Made by a program: the position numbers and the translations under genes
Part shown: positions 23,132-32,021 of the stretch, one piece after another
How the letters are laid out: the number at the start of each line of letters is the position of its first letter
Position numbering within the stretch: the first letter of the stretch is position 1
Source of the DNA: Lachnospira pectinoschiza
GTDB taxonomy: Bacteria; Bacillota; Clostridia; Lachnospirales; Lachnospiraceae
Reading direction: 5' to 3'
Length of the DNA: 64,000 nt
NCBI RefSeq assembly: GCF_900103815.1
Contig: NZ_FNHZ01000001.1
Location: 248,001 to 312,000, forward strand
The notes under the pieces: model-generated
What the model saw: only the letters and a program-made list of their open reading frames with translations
The model's database searches: none
Told to the model about the DNA's origin: nothing

Positions 23132-24667
23132 ATGCATATAACTAGATATGGAAGAGGAATCAAGAAGGCAGCTATTATTATTACAGCAGTTACAGGATTC
23201 ATAGTTGCATTTTCAATTCCTTTTTATACAAAAAGTATGCTTGACACTAAAGTAGGATATTATTCAATTTCCATTAATGGAGTTACAGTAGGGGCTGCTA
23301 ACTCAGTAAACGATGTTAATGAGGCTTTAGCCAATGCAAGAAAGAAGCTTTCAGCTCAGTATAGTAGTGATGTTTATATGAATCCTGATATTGAGATTGT
23401 AGAGGAAACTAGAGCGATTGCTAATAGATCAAGCGTAGATGAATTAAGCGATGATATATATAGTTATCTTTTTGATAACGTCTTAGAGGTAGAGAGAAAT
23501 TTCGATTATACATTAAAAGTAGATGATTACACAGTTACACTTTCAAGTTTAGAAGAAGTAGAGGACGTACTTAATCAGATAGTAGAGCAGTACGACACTC
23601 TTTCACAATATAAGGTTACAATCGCATCTTCAGAAAAGATTGATAGCGGATATGTAGTTAACCTAGAGAAGAAATCAGAGTCAAATCAGTCAAGTGATAT
23701 TGTTGCCGCAGCTATTGGTGGCGACGGAACAACCGTTAATGAAGCAACAGACGTTACTAATGGCGGTATTACAGCAATTGAATTTAAGGAAAATGTATCT
23801 ATTATTGCAGTTCCAGAAGGAATTGAAGCTACAGCTTCTGTAGAGGATGCGTTAAGCCAGTTAACAGAAGAAAAGACAGTTAATGAAAGCTATATTGTAG
23901 CTGAAGCTGAAGATTTAGAATTTATTGCAAGTAAATACGGGGTTACAGTGGATGACTTAGTTAAATTAAACCCACTAATTAATGCTAATACAATATTAGT
24001 TGAGGGTGACATTATTACAGTTCCAGCTAAGGAGACAATCCTTACTGTAGTAACAACTAAGCAGTTATCTTTCCAACAGGACTATGATGTAAGCCCAGAA
24101 TATACAGATGATGATAGCCTATCAAAGTATAATAATGTTGTTACAAGTGAGGGAACAACAGGCCAGAGATACACTGAAGCCAATATTGTTTACTACAACA
24201 ACACAGAGATGACAAGATCTTATGTGACAGTTGGCATGTATGTTACAACAGAGGCTACACCAGCTAGTATTTCTGTTGGTACTTTATCATCATCAAGCTT
24301 TACAAGACCACTTGCCACATCCGTTGGAACTTATAAGTCAGGCTTATTTGATGATGGTTCTTTAAATGGAGTTATTTGGAGCGTTGATAGCGGCACTGAT
24401 GTATTAGCAGCTAATGACGGTACAGTAACAAAGGCTAGATGGTATTCAGACTATGGTTACGTAGTTGAGATTAAGCATAGTGATGGAACAATTACAAGAT
24501 ATGGTTATTTATCAGAGCTTAGTGTTTCTGAAGGAGATACAGTAACTAAGGGTAGTGTAATAGCTAAGACAGGTAATAGTGGAGCAGCAAGTGATAATGA
24601 ACTTCTATTTGAAATATGGAAGAGCGGAGTTTCATTAAATCCATTAGATTACGTTAATAAAAATTAA
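23132..24667 (+). CDS. Secreted LysM-G5 protein with a degenerate M23 (LytM) domain
   Basis: The 511-residue protein has an N-terminal signal or anchor segment (residues 13-32) and an extracytoplasmic region of about 230 residues. A LysM peptidoglycan-binding domain follows (YIVAEAEDLEFIASKYGVTV, near residues 253-297). A G5 domain lies at about 300-385 and an M23/LytM fold in the last 110 residues. M23 landmarks are recognisable (VLAANDGTV, YVVEIKHSDG, GDTVTKGSVIAKTGNSG), but the metal ligands are missing: the HXGXD region reads SGLFDDGSLNGVIW and the final HXH reads LLFEIW. It therefore probably does not cut and may activate or position amidases, as EnvC- and NlpD-type proteins do. Two WalR-like boxes precede it, and a single-gene terminator follows. 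Confidence 0.88.
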   Translation: MHITRYGRGIKKAAIIITAVTGFIVAFSIPFYTKSMLDTKVGYYSISINGVTVGAANSVNDVNEALANARKKLSAQYSSDVYMNPDIEIVEETRAIANRSSVDELSDDIYSYLFDNVLEVERNFDYTLKVDDYTVTLSSLEEVEDVLNQIVEQYDTLSQYKVTIASSEKIDSGYVVNLEKKSESNQSSDIVAAAIGGDGTTVNEATDVTNGGITAIEFKENVSIIAVPEGIEATASVEDALSQLTEEKTVNESYIVAEAEDLEFIASKYGVTVDDLVKLNPLINANTILVEGDIITVPAKETILTVVTTKQLSFQQDYDVSPEYTDDDSLSKYNNVVTSEGTTGQRYTEANIVYYNNTEMTRSYVTVGMYVTTEATPASISVGTLSSSSFTRPLATSVGTYKSGLFDDGSLNGVIWSVDSGTDVLAANDGTVTKARWYSDYGYVVEIKHSDGTITRYGYLSELSVSEGDTVTKGSVIAKTGNSGAASDNELLFEIWKSGVSLNPLDYVNKN

Positions 24668-24682
24668 ATATGACATCAGGTT

Positions 24683-24724
24683 AAAGCGTGAAGTTACAAG
24701 CTTTTGTAGTTTCACGCTTTTTTA
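24683..24724 (+). terminator. Terminator of the LysM-G5-M23 gene
   Basis: AAAGCGTGAA (24683-24692) pairs with TTCACGCTTT (24711-24720), with an inner TTACAA/TTGTAG extension, followed by a T-run. Confidence 0.9.
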
Positions 24725-24741
24725 AAGTGGAGGTGCTAACC

Positions 24742-24769
24742 TTTACAAAATTAATTCTTGTGATATAAT
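24742..24769 (+). promoter_or_regulatory. Promoter of murA
   Basis: TTTACA (24742-24747) and TATAAT (24764-24769) are separated by 16 bases. A TG one base before the -10 makes it an extended -10. It lies 80 bases upstream of murA. Confidence 0.7.
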
Positions 24770-24849
24770 TCTTTAGGATTATTAAAAAAGATAATTTGAT
24801 ATGTAACTAGGGATTGAAGGCGAAGGCCAAGAAATAAAGAGGTTTATAA

Positions 24850-26145
24850 ATGGAACAGTTTGTTGTTAAAGGTGGATCACCACTAAATGGTAGTGTGTCT
24901 ATTGGTGGTGCTAAGAATGCAGCTCTTGGAATTTTAGCTGCAGCAATTATGAGTGATGAGACAGTTACAATAGAGAACGTACCTAATGTTAGAGATACAA
25001 GAGTACTTTTACAGGCAATTCAGGGAATTGGTGCAAAGGTTAAATATTTAGATAACAATACAGTAGAAATTAATGGCTCAACTATTAATGATGTAGTTGT
25101 AGATTATGATTATATTAAGAAGATTAGAGCTTCTTATTACTTACTTGGAGCATTACTTGGAAAGAAGCATGAGTCTAATGTTGCACTTCCAGGTGGCTGT
25201 AATATTGGTTCAAGACCAATCGATCAGCATTTAAAGGGCTTTAGAGCACTTGGTGCTAAGGACGATATTGATAAGGGTATGGTTCATGTTAAGGCTGAGC
25301 ATTTAGTAGGAGCTCATATTTATTTTGACGTGGTTACAGTAGGTGCCACAATTAATCTTATGATGGCTGCTTGTATGGCAGAGGGTTCTACAATTTTAGA
25401 GAACGCTGCTAAGGAGCCACACGTAGTTGATGTTGCCAACTTTTTAAACGCTATGGGCGCTAATATTAAGGGTGCTGGTACTGATGTAATTAGAATTAAG
25501 GGTGTTGAAAGCTTACACGGCTGCACATACTCTATTATTCCAGATCAGATTGAAGCTGGTACATTTATGATGGCAGCAGCTACAACACACGGTGATATTA
25601 CAGTTTGTGATGTTATTCCTAAGCATTTAGAGTCTATTTCAGCTAAGTTACTTGAAATGGGCTGTACAATTATAGAAGGTGATGACTCAGTTAGAGTTAT
25701 TGCTACAGATAGAACACTTAAGGCTACTAATGTTAAGACATTACCATATCCAGGCTTCCCAACAGATATGCAGCCACAGATGGCAATTGCATTAGCTGTT
25801 GCAGAAGGTAACAGTATGGTAACTGAAAGCATTTTCGAGAACAGATTTAAGTACGTTGATGAATTAGCTAGAATGGGTGCTAAGATTAAGGTTGAAGGCA
25901 ACACAGCTTACATCGAAGGTATTGAGAAGTTCTCAGGTGCAGATGTTAGTGCTCCTGATTTAAGAGCTGGTGCAGCACTTGTAGTAGCTGCTTTATCAGC
26001 AGATGGTTTCTCAGTAATTGATGATATTGAATATATTCAGAGAGGTTATGAGAACTTCGAGAAGAAGTTAACTAGCCTTGGTGGTAATATTGAGAAAGTT
26101 GATAATGAGAGAGATTTACAGAAATTTAAGCTAAAAATCGGATAA
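24850..26145 (+). CDS. murA: UDP-N-acetylglucosamine 1-carboxyvinyltransferase
   Basis: MurA transfers enolpyruvate from PEP to UDP-GlcNAc, the first committed step of peptidoglycan synthesis. The 431-residue protein shows the KNAALGILAA start (residues 22-31) and the PGGCNIGSRPIDQHLKG loop with the catalytic cysteine targeted by fosfomycin (near residue 117). The DQIEAGTFM(M) segment (near 232), PGFPTDMQPQ (near 305) and FENRF (near 330) complete the pattern. The cysteine is present, so intrinsic fosfomycin resistance by Cys-to-Asp change is not indicated. It follows a wall-associated gene but has its own promoter. Low-GC Gram-positives often carry two MurA copies; only one is in this window. 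Confidence 0.97.
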   Translation: MEQFVVKGGSPLNGSVSIGGAKNAALGILAAAIMSDETVTIENVPNVRDTRVLLQAIQGIGAKVKYLDNNTVEINGSTINDVVVDYDYIKKIRASYYLLGALLGKKHESNVALPGGCNIGSRPIDQHLKGFRALGAKDDIDKGMVHVKAEHLVGAHIYFDVVTVGATINLMMAACMAEGSTILENAAKEPHVVDVANFLNAMGANIKGAGTDVIRIKGVESLHGCTYSIIPDQIEAGTFMMAAATTHGDITVCDVIPKHLESISAKLLEMGCTIIEGDDSVRVIATDRTLKATNVKTLPYPGFPTDMQPQMAIALAVAEGNSMVTESIFENRFKYVDELARMGAKIKVEGNTAYIEGIEKFSGADVSAPDLRAGAALVVAALSADGFSVIDDIEYIQRGYENFEKKLTSLGGNIEKVDNERDLQKFKLKIG

Positions 26146-26155
26146 AATTTATTTT

Positions 26156-26183
26156 TTGCCAGTAATTAATGTGATAGTATAGT
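26156..26183 (+). promoter_or_regulatory. Candidate promoter of the DUF1858 gene
   Basis: TTGCCA (26156-26161) and TATAGT (26178-26183) are 16 bases apart, 27 bases upstream of the ATG. Confidence 0.55.
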
Positions 26184-26210
26184 TATATCAACTTATAAGG
26201 AGTGGAAGAT

Positions 26211-26423
26211 ATGGAGAAAAAGGTTACACAGGATATGATTATCGCTGATATTATTGCCCAGAATCCATTAGCAGTTGATGCTTTAATGGAATGCGGTATG
26301 GGTTGTATTTCATGCCCAGCTTCACAGGGTGAATCTTTAGCAGAAGCTAGTAGAGTTCATGGATTAGATCCAGAGGACGTTGAGGCTTATGTTAATCGTT
26401 ATTTAGAATTAGTTCAGCCATAA
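26211..26423 (+). CDS. DUF1858 redox-disulfide protein
   Basis: The start at ATG 26211 is preferred to an in-frame GTG at 26202, because AAGGAG at 26198-26203 overlaps the GTG. The 70-residue protein matches the DUF1858 / hybrid-cluster-protein-associated redox disulfide family: an N-terminal TQDMIIADIIAQNP, a central MECGMGCISCPAS with a CXXC pair, and a C-terminal helix. Proteins of this type occur beside hybrid cluster proteins or as fusions and are thought to act in thiol redox or metal handling, with no defined reaction. Here it is a single-gene unit between murA and recQ. Confidence 0.88.
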   Translation: MEKKVTQDMIIADIIAQNPLAVDALMECGMGCISCPASQGESLAEASRVHGLDPEDVEAYVNRYLELVQP

Positions 26424-26442
26424 TTAATACATGAGTGAATTT

Positions 26443-26477
26443 AGAGTGTTGCCCATAAGGGTGACACTCTTTTTTTG
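26443..26477 (+). terminator. Terminator between the DUF1858 gene and recQ
   Basis: AGAGTGTTGCCC (26443-26454) pairs with GGGTGACACTCT (26459-26470), with internal mismatches, followed by TTTTTT. Its end is only 12 bases before the recQ start, so recQ must be read through or start from a promoter I could not identify. Confidence 0.85.
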
Positions 26478-26488
26478 AAAGGAATTCT

Positions 26489-28483
26489 ATGACAAGTAAT
26501 GAAATACTAAAATCTGTTTTCGGTTATGAAGAATTTAGAAGCGGACAAAAAGAAATAATAGATGAGATATTAGCAAAGAAAGATTGTCTTGGAATTATGC
26601 CAACAGGCGCTGGTAAGTCCATTTGCTATCAGGTACCAGCCCTACAACTTCCTGGTATAACAATAGTTATTTCGCCCCTTATATCTTTAATGAAGGACCA
26701 GGTCTTTGCTCTTAATCAAGCAGGTATTCATGCAGCCTACATTAACAGTTCCCTTACAGAAAGACAGATTTCCATGGCCTTTGATAATGCTTGCAGAGGT
26801 CAGTATAAAATCATATATATAGCGCCGGAAAGACTAGATACTAAGCGCTTTTTCGAGCTTATTCACGCAGTGGATATTTCTATGGTGGCAGTCGATGAGG
26901 CCCACTGTATTTCTCAGTGGGGACAGGACTTTAGACCGGCATATCTAAATATCGTAAAGTTTGTAAATATGCTTGAGAGAAGACCAGTTATTGCTGCATT
27001 TACAGCAACTGCCACAAAGGAAGTTAAGGAAGATATTATTAAGATTTTAGGTCTAAATAATCCACAAGTTTTTATAACTAGTTTTGATAGACCAAATCTA
27101 TACTTTAGAGTGAAGCATGTGACAAGTAAGCCTGTAGAGGCCCTTAGATACTGCTCAGAACATAGAGATGAATGCGGTATTGTCTACTGTGCAACTAGGA
27201 AAAATGTAGACGAGATATGTGATTTACTCAATAGTAAGGGTATTCCTGCAACTAGATATCATGCGGGTTTGACAAACAAGGAACGTAGCAAGAATCAGGA
27301 CGATTTCATATATGATAGGGTTAAAGTTGTGGTGGCAACTAACGCCTTTGGTATGGGTATTGATAAGTCTGATGTAAGATATGTTCTTCACTATAACATG
27401 CCACAGTCTATGGAAAATTATTATCAGGAGGCAGGTAGAGCAGGGCGAGACGGAGAAGAGTCAGAGTGCTTATTACTTTATAATCCTCAGGATATTATTA
27501 TTAACAGATTCCTAATTGAGAACAAGGAAGCTAAGGATGACATAGATATTGAAACGCAAAAGGAAATTGCTAGACGAGATAGTAAGCGATTACAGGTTAT
27601 GATTGATTACTGTAATACTACAGCTTGTCTTCGTACCTTTATTTTACAGTATTTCGGGGAGCAGGCAGACTATAAGGATAGCAGAGCTAATTCCATGACC
27701 GCCTGTGGACATTGCTGCAATTGCTGTAATGAAGTGGATTTTGTGGATGTGACAAATGAAGCTAGTAAGCTAGTGGACTGCGTCTATGAACTAGGAGAAA
27801 GATTTGGCCAGGGCATGGTTATATCTGTTCTTCGAGGGGATGACAACGACAGAATTATTAGAATGGGACTTAATGAATTATCTTCTTTTGCAAGCCTAGC
27901 TAGTTTATCTGAACGCTCTTTAAAGGATATTATAAATGAACTTATAAGACAGGAAGTTCTAGTAAAGACCACAGGTCAGTATCCACTTCTTCAAATGGGA
28001 CCAAGACGAAAGGTCTTTGATAATGGTGACATTAAGATTAGTATTCGTGATGAAGGCAAGGATAGCAAGTTTAAGAGAGAACTTACAAGGTCTAGAAAGC
28101 GTAGTCTAAGCTCTATGTCAGAGTCTGATTTCTTAGGCGGCAGAGCAGGAACTAGAGGAGGTAAACGTGGACCTGTAGGAATTAGTAGAGATTATTATAC
28201 TTCTGCAAGTAAGATAAATCTAAGCCCTGAGGCAGAAGAGTTACTTGCCAACTTAAAGGAAGTTAGAAAGAGCATTGCGGCTAGAGAGAAGATGCCGGCC
28301 TACATCATCTTTGGTGATAAGACTTTGATGCAAATGTGTATCTATCGTCCAACAAGCTACGAGGAAATGCTTGGTATCTCTGGTGTTGGTGAGAATAAGA
28401 ATAAAAAATATGGCCTTGAATTTGCTAGAGAAATTGCAAAATTTGATGGCAAAAAGATAGATGATAGTGACTGGGATTTGTAA
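26489..28483 (+). CDS. recQ: ATP-dependent DNA helicase RecQ family
   Basis: The 664-residue 3'-5' helicase acts in recombination and fork repair. Walker A reads MPTGAGKS near residue 40, the DEAH box VDEAHCISQWGQDFRP near 142, and motif VI QEAGRAGRDG near 315. The RecQ zinc site follows with Cys in CLRTF and CGHCCNC near 380-415, then a winged-helix region. A C-terminal HRDC domain (SPEAEELLANLKEVRKSIA, then the ISGVGENK helix, about residues 572-660) completes the E. coli RecQ-type layout. Between winged helix and HRDC lies a basic linker rich in Arg, Ser and Gly (RELTRSRKRSLSS, GGRAGTRGGKRG) that may add DNA contacts. The start has GAAAGGAA as ribosome binding site. Confidence 0.95.
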   Translation: MTSNEILKSVFGYEEFRSGQKEIIDEILAKKDCLGIMPTGAGKSICYQVPALQLPGITIVISPLISLMKDQVFALNQAGIHAAYINSSLTERQISMAFDNACRGQYKIIYIAPERLDTKRFFELIHAVDISMVAVDEAHCISQWGQDFRPAYLNIVKFVNMLERRPVIAAFTATATKEVKEDIIKILGLNNPQVFITSFDRPNLYFRVKHVTSKPVEALRYCSEHRDECGIVYCATRKNVDEICDLLNSKGIPATRYHAGLTNKERSKNQDDFIYDRVKVVVATNAFGMGIDKSDVRYVLHYNMPQSMENYYQEAGRAGRDGEESECLLLYNPQDIIINRFLIENKEAKDDIDIETQKEIARRDSKRLQVMIDYCNTTACLRTFILQYFGEQADYKDSRANSMTACGHCCNCCNEVDFVDVTNEASKLVDCVYELGERFGQGMVISVLRGDDNDRIIRMGLNELSSFASLASLSERSLKDIINELIRQEVLVKTTGQYPLLQMGPRRKVFDNGDIKISIRDEGKDSKFKRELTRSRKRSLSSMSESDFLGGRAGTRGGKRGPVGISRDYYTSASKINLSPEAEELLANLKEVRKSIAAREKMPAYIIFGDKTLMQMCIYRPTSYEEMLGISGVGENKNKKYGLEFAREIAKFDGKKIDDSDWDL

Positions 28484-28581
28484 AATAGCTTTAGTAAAAT
28501 GCATAATATTGACAAAGGTTTCTTTAGAAATTAAAATTTAATTAGATGTTATTGAACGTGATTTTTAATAAAGAGGCCAGT

Positions 28582-29667
28582 ATGAGTGAATTTGAAGCAA
28601 GAATTAGATCGCTTATTTTACGAATTATATTAGTAACTATTATATTTGATATAATAAGCAATATTGGATTAACAATTTATTATATAGTTACAGATGATTT
28701 AGGTTCGGAAATATCTGTGTATTTGTCGGAACGCATTATAATGCCAACTGCAATTAATGTGCTTGCCCTAATTGCGGCGAAGCGTTTTAATGACTCTAAG
28801 AAAGAAACAGCTAAGTCAAAATATTGGGCATGTGCTATGGCCTTTGCAACAGTAGTAGGGGCTTTAGCGGTTTTCCAATGCTATTTTCCATGCCTTTGGA
28901 CAGGACCTGCAATAGCCATGATCTTTTGTAGCATTTTCCATGACTTTAAATTAATAAGGGTAATGTTTATCTACAGTATGGGCATTATTGCCCTAGCCTA
29001 CGTCTTTGTGGTGGGGGATTATCCTGAGAATATGTCCTTTTACATGCAGTGCGCTATAGTTAGTGCCATTATTACAGTGATTGCATTTTTATTAGCAAAC
29101 GCCATGGAGGAATATGCAAGAAATGTGGCAAAGCTTAATAGGGAAAATCTTGAAAAAGAGATAGAGCTTAAAAGAAGACTAGATTTCGACCCTTTAACAG
29201 AGGTACATTCAAGAGGTTATATGGATTTGCGTGGCGAGGAGATGCTTAAAAATGCTGATAGATTTAATCCAGTAACTGTTGCTATAATAGACATTGATGA
29301 TTTTAAACAAATTAATGATAAATATGGACATGAAAATGGAGATAAGGTTTTAAGGACTTTGGGACTTCTCCTAAACAGTCTTATTGATGAGAGACATACA
29401 ATCGTTGGCAGATACGGCGGCGAGGAGTTCTTATTTATTTTTGAAGGAGGCAACATAAGCGAGCATGAGGCATTACTTGATGCCCTAAGAGAGAGCTTTT
29501 CTCTTATAAATTATGCTTTTATGGGGCCAACTAATAACTCTTGTTCCTTTAGTGGAGGCATCACTGTGACCTATGAAAGACAGCATTTAGATGAGGTCTT
29601 TAAGGTGGCAGATGAGGCGCTTTACATTGCTAAGGGCAAGGGGAAAAATAACATAGTTAGGAAGTAA
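28582..29667 (+). CDS. Membrane-bound diguanylate cyclase (GGDEF)
   Basis: I choose ATG 28582 (MSEFEARIRSL), 12 codons into the longest frame, since AAAGAGG lies just ahead of it. The 361-residue protein has five or six membrane segments within residues 10-180, a short coiled stretch, and a C-terminal GGDEF domain. The active motif is GRYGGEEF near residue 285, so synthesis of c-di-GMP from GTP is likely. The RXXD inhibitory site normally found nine residues ahead of the motif is absent (the stretch reads ERHTIVGRYGGEEF), so product inhibition by that route is not expected. truA follows after 11 bases. The input domain ligand is unknown. Confidence 0.9.
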   Translation: MSEFEARIRSLILRIILVTIIFDIISNIGLTIYYIVTDDLGSEISVYLSERIIMPTAINVLALIAAKRFNDSKKETAKSKYWACAMAFATVVGALAVFQCYFPCLWTGPAIAMIFCSIFHDFKLIRVMFIYSMGIIALAYVFVVGDYPENMSFYMQCAIVSAIITVIAFLLANAMEEYARNVAKLNRENLEKEIELKRRLDFDPLTEVHSRGYMDLRGEEMLKNADRFNPVTVAIIDIDDFKQINDKYGHENGDKVLRTLGLLLNSLIDERHTIVGRYGGEEFLFIFEGGNISEHEALLDALRESFSLINYAFMGPTNNSCSFSGGITVTYERQHLDEVFKVADEALYIAKGKGKNNIVRK

Positions 29668-29678
29668 AGGTTAAGTTT

Positions 29679-30422
29679 ATGAAGAATTACAAAATGACTG
29701 TATGCTATGACGGTAGTAGATTTTACGGATGGGAGCACCAGCCAGATATAGAGATGACAATTCAGGGAAAGCTTGAGTCGGTTTTAAAGGAAATGCTAGG
29801 CCAGGAAGTAGAGGTTATTGGTTGTGGTAGGACCGATGCAGGAGTTCATGCTAAGGCATACATTTGCAATGTCCACATGGAAACTGAAATGTCAGAGAAG
29901 GAAATCAGGGATTATATGAATCACTATCTACCTGATGATATCGGGGTTAATGAGGTGAAGGTGGCTTCGGATAGATTCCACGCTAGATATAATGCCATGG
30001 GTAAAACTTACCAGTATGCTTGTTATATCGGGGATAAGAAGCCTGTATTTGATAGAAAATATGTCACAGTCCTTGAGGGCAAAATTAACGTCGAGGCTAT
30101 AAAAAAGGCCGCAAGTTACTTAGTCGGAGAACATGATTTTAAGTCTTTTTGTGGAAACCCAAAGATGAAGAAGTCCACAGTTCGAGAAATTTATTCTATA
30201 GATGTTACATGTAGAAATGGCTATATGTATCTAACATATCATGGAAAGGGATTTTTACAGTATATGGTAAGAATTCTTTCAGGAACCTTAATTGAGGTAG
30301 GAGAGGGAAAGAGAAGCCCAGAGTCTATTATAGATTTGATTGAGGCTAAGGATAGAAGCCTTGCTGGACCAACCGCTCCTGCAAGGGGATTAACTCTATT
30401 AAAAGTTCACTATGCCAAATAG
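29679..30422 (+). CDS. truA: tRNA pseudouridine synthase A
   Basis: TruA converts uridines 38-40 in the anticodon stem of tRNAs to pseudouridine. The 247-residue length is normal. The catalytic aspartate lies in GCGRTDAGVHA near residue 52. The later motifs FHARYNAMGKTYQY and the C-terminal FLQYMVRILSGTLIEVG are typical. It begins 11 bases after the diguanylate cyclase gene and probably shares its transcript, which has no obvious functional logic. No hairpin terminator is obvious just after its stop; a 7-base stem (TTTATCT/AGATAAA) lies near 30502-30523, in front of the next gene. Confidence 0.95.
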   Translation: MKNYKMTVCYDGSRFYGWEHQPDIEMTIQGKLESVLKEMLGQEVEVIGCGRTDAGVHAKAYICNVHMETEMSEKEIRDYMNHYLPDDIGVNEVKVASDRFHARYNAMGKTYQYACYIGDKKPVFDRKYVTVLEGKINVEAIKKAASYLVGEHDFKSFCGNPKMKKSTVREIYSIDVTCRNGYMYLTYHGKGFLQYMVRILSGTLIEVGEGKRSPESIIDLIEAKDRSLAGPTAPARGLTLLKVHYAK

Positions 30423-30592
30423 AAGAAACAAAACTTGTTATAGATATCAAAAATTCAATCTTTTATGGAAATTTATGCCTATATAATGTAAAATAAAGGT
30501 TGTTTATCTCATTTGCAGATAAATATGAGTTTAGTTGGAGTCGCAATTTCTAACTAGACAAGACTTGATAATATAGGGAGGTTTTTAAAAAG

Positions 30593-31372
30593 ATGACCCA
30601 GAAAACTAAAGTGGCCAACGTGTTTTTCAGAATAGTGATTTTTCTTGGCCTTATCGCATCAATTGTAGGAATTGTTGAGATGTGCTTGATTGCACTAAAA
30701 GAGAATTATTCAACTAATACCGCTGTAATTTATTATGGCATGGCGAATAACCTATTTATTTGGACAATTGCCTTCATGGTTCTTACAGGAATTTCAGTTT
30801 TAGCTTTTATTATGAATTTTGTTTCACATAAGGCAGTGGGTACCCTTTCTTATGTATTAAGAACAATTTTCATCTTTGTTGAAGCTTTGATTAACATTAT
30901 TTTATGCACTGTAGCTTATGTATTTAACGTAGTTGCCGCAGTACTTCTTGGATATTTACCAGTAAAGAAAGTTTATGAAGTTAATTCATATATCGACGAT
31001 GTAGATAAGCTTGAAACCTTAGTTGCAATCCTTGTATTTGCAACAATTGCAGCTTTTATCTTTTATTTGATTTTAAGTGTTACATCAATTGTTTCACTTC
31101 ATAAGATGAATAATAAGCTTTCTGAAAATGCATCACAGCCACAACAGAAGAATTATACAGCACAGGCAACTGAAGAAGTGACTTTAGAGGAAGTTGCCAG
31201 GACTCCAGTAGAGCAGGTAAAGCCTACAACTGAGACAGCAGCTAAAGATCTTGCAGTAGAGCCTGAGACAGAAGCTAAGGATTTTGCAATAGAGCCTGAG
31301 ACAGTAGCTCCAGTAGTTCAGACAGAGTCTACAGTTCAGAGTCAGGATTTTTCAGGATTTAATAATAACTAA
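30593..31372 (+). CDS. Uncharacterised four-segment membrane protein with a Glu/Thr-rich tail
   Basis: The 259-residue protein has four hydrophobic segments (about residues 10-35, 55-78, 90-125 and 145-170). A cytoplasmic tail of about 85 residues rich in Glu, Thr, Gln and Ala follows, with a duplicated EPETEAKDFA / EPETVAPV block. The tail looks disordered. I do not recognise the family. GGGAGG precedes ATG 30593. A hairpin with weak T-tract follows at 31378. A smaller protein of similar topology is encoded next at 31430, so the two could be related or form a complex; this is inference. Confidence 0.7.
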   Translation: MTQKTKVANVFFRIVIFLGLIASIVGIVEMCLIALKENYSTNTAVIYYGMANNLFIWTIAFMVLTGISVLAFIMNFVSHKAVGTLSYVLRTIFIFVEALINIILCTVAYVFNVVAAVLLGYLPVKKVYEVNSYIDDVDKLETLVAILVFATIAAFIFYLILSVTSIVSLHKMNNKLSENASQPQQKNYTAQATEEVTLEEVARTPVEQVKPTTETAAKDLAVEPETEAKDFAIEPETVAPVVQTESTVQSQDFSGFNNN

Positions 31373-31377
31373 AATTA

Positions 31378-31408
31378 AAGAGCAGGAATAATCCTGCTCT
31401 TATGTTCT
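31378..31408 (+). terminator. Hairpin after the 30593 gene, probable terminator
   Basis: AAGAGCAGGA (31378-31387) pairs perfectly with TCCTGCTCTT (31392-31401) around four bases. The T-tract is weak (ATGTTCTTT), so partial read-through to the next gene is likely. Confidence 0.65.
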
Positions 31409-31429
31409 TTATAGCAAATTAGGAGGCTT

Positions 31430-31948
31430 ATGGATAAGGTATATAGAAAAAGACAACTTGCATTTAGCATAGTTCTTTTACTTGGAGAACTAACAGGAAT
31501 TAGATCTGTTATTTATATGTTAACATTTATTGGAAATTATAAGGATTTATCAGATGCTTCAGCTTTTGAAATGGGAGCTTCAGTGGGACTAAATTATATG
31601 CTTTTTTCAGTGCTTATAACTATAAGCTTCATTTTAAGTATTAGAGCTAAAGCAGCAGTTAAGCATATGGAGTATCTTAGTCGTAACATTGATATGGTCA
31701 TTGCGGTAATAATTACAAGTTCATCTTCAGTGGCAGTGTTTATTGTCATGATGCTTGGCTGTGCAAGATATTTAGGCGATATGGATATGCTTGCAAGAAT
31801 TTATGAGTCAGAAGAAGTTAAGTTACTTATCTCAAATCCGCAGGAGTTCTACATTTACATGATTGCAGTAGCGATTATTTTACCACTAGCAATTAAGTCG
31901 ATTTTTGACATTATTAATTACTTTAGAACTAGAAAAATAGAAGATTAA
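31430..31948 (+). CDS. Uncharacterised small membrane protein
   Basis: The 172-residue protein has four hydrophobic segments (about residues 9-30, 45-65, 85-110 and 140-160) and basic ends (MDKVYRKRQ at the start, FRTRKIED at the end), suggesting a polytopic inner-membrane protein with cytoplasmic termini. GGAGG precedes ATG 31430. No family is recognised. It lies between the membrane protein at 30593 and fliB, with 73 bases to fliB and no terminator seen between, so it may be the first gene of the fliB-ABC exporter run. Confidence 0.65.
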   Translation: MDKVYRKRQLAFSIVLLLGELTGIRSVIYMLTFIGNYKDLSDASAFEMGASVGLNYMLFSVLITISFILSIRAKAAVKHMEYLSRNIDMVIAVIITSSSSVAVFIVMMLGCARYLGDMDMLARIYESEEVKLLISNPQEFYIYMIAVAIILPLAIKSIFDIINYFRTRKIED

Positions 31949-32021
31949 GAGATTAAAAGATAAATATAGAAGAAAAGAAGAAGTAAAAGATTATTGAAAA
32001 TGAGGAAGTAAGTGGGAAAAA

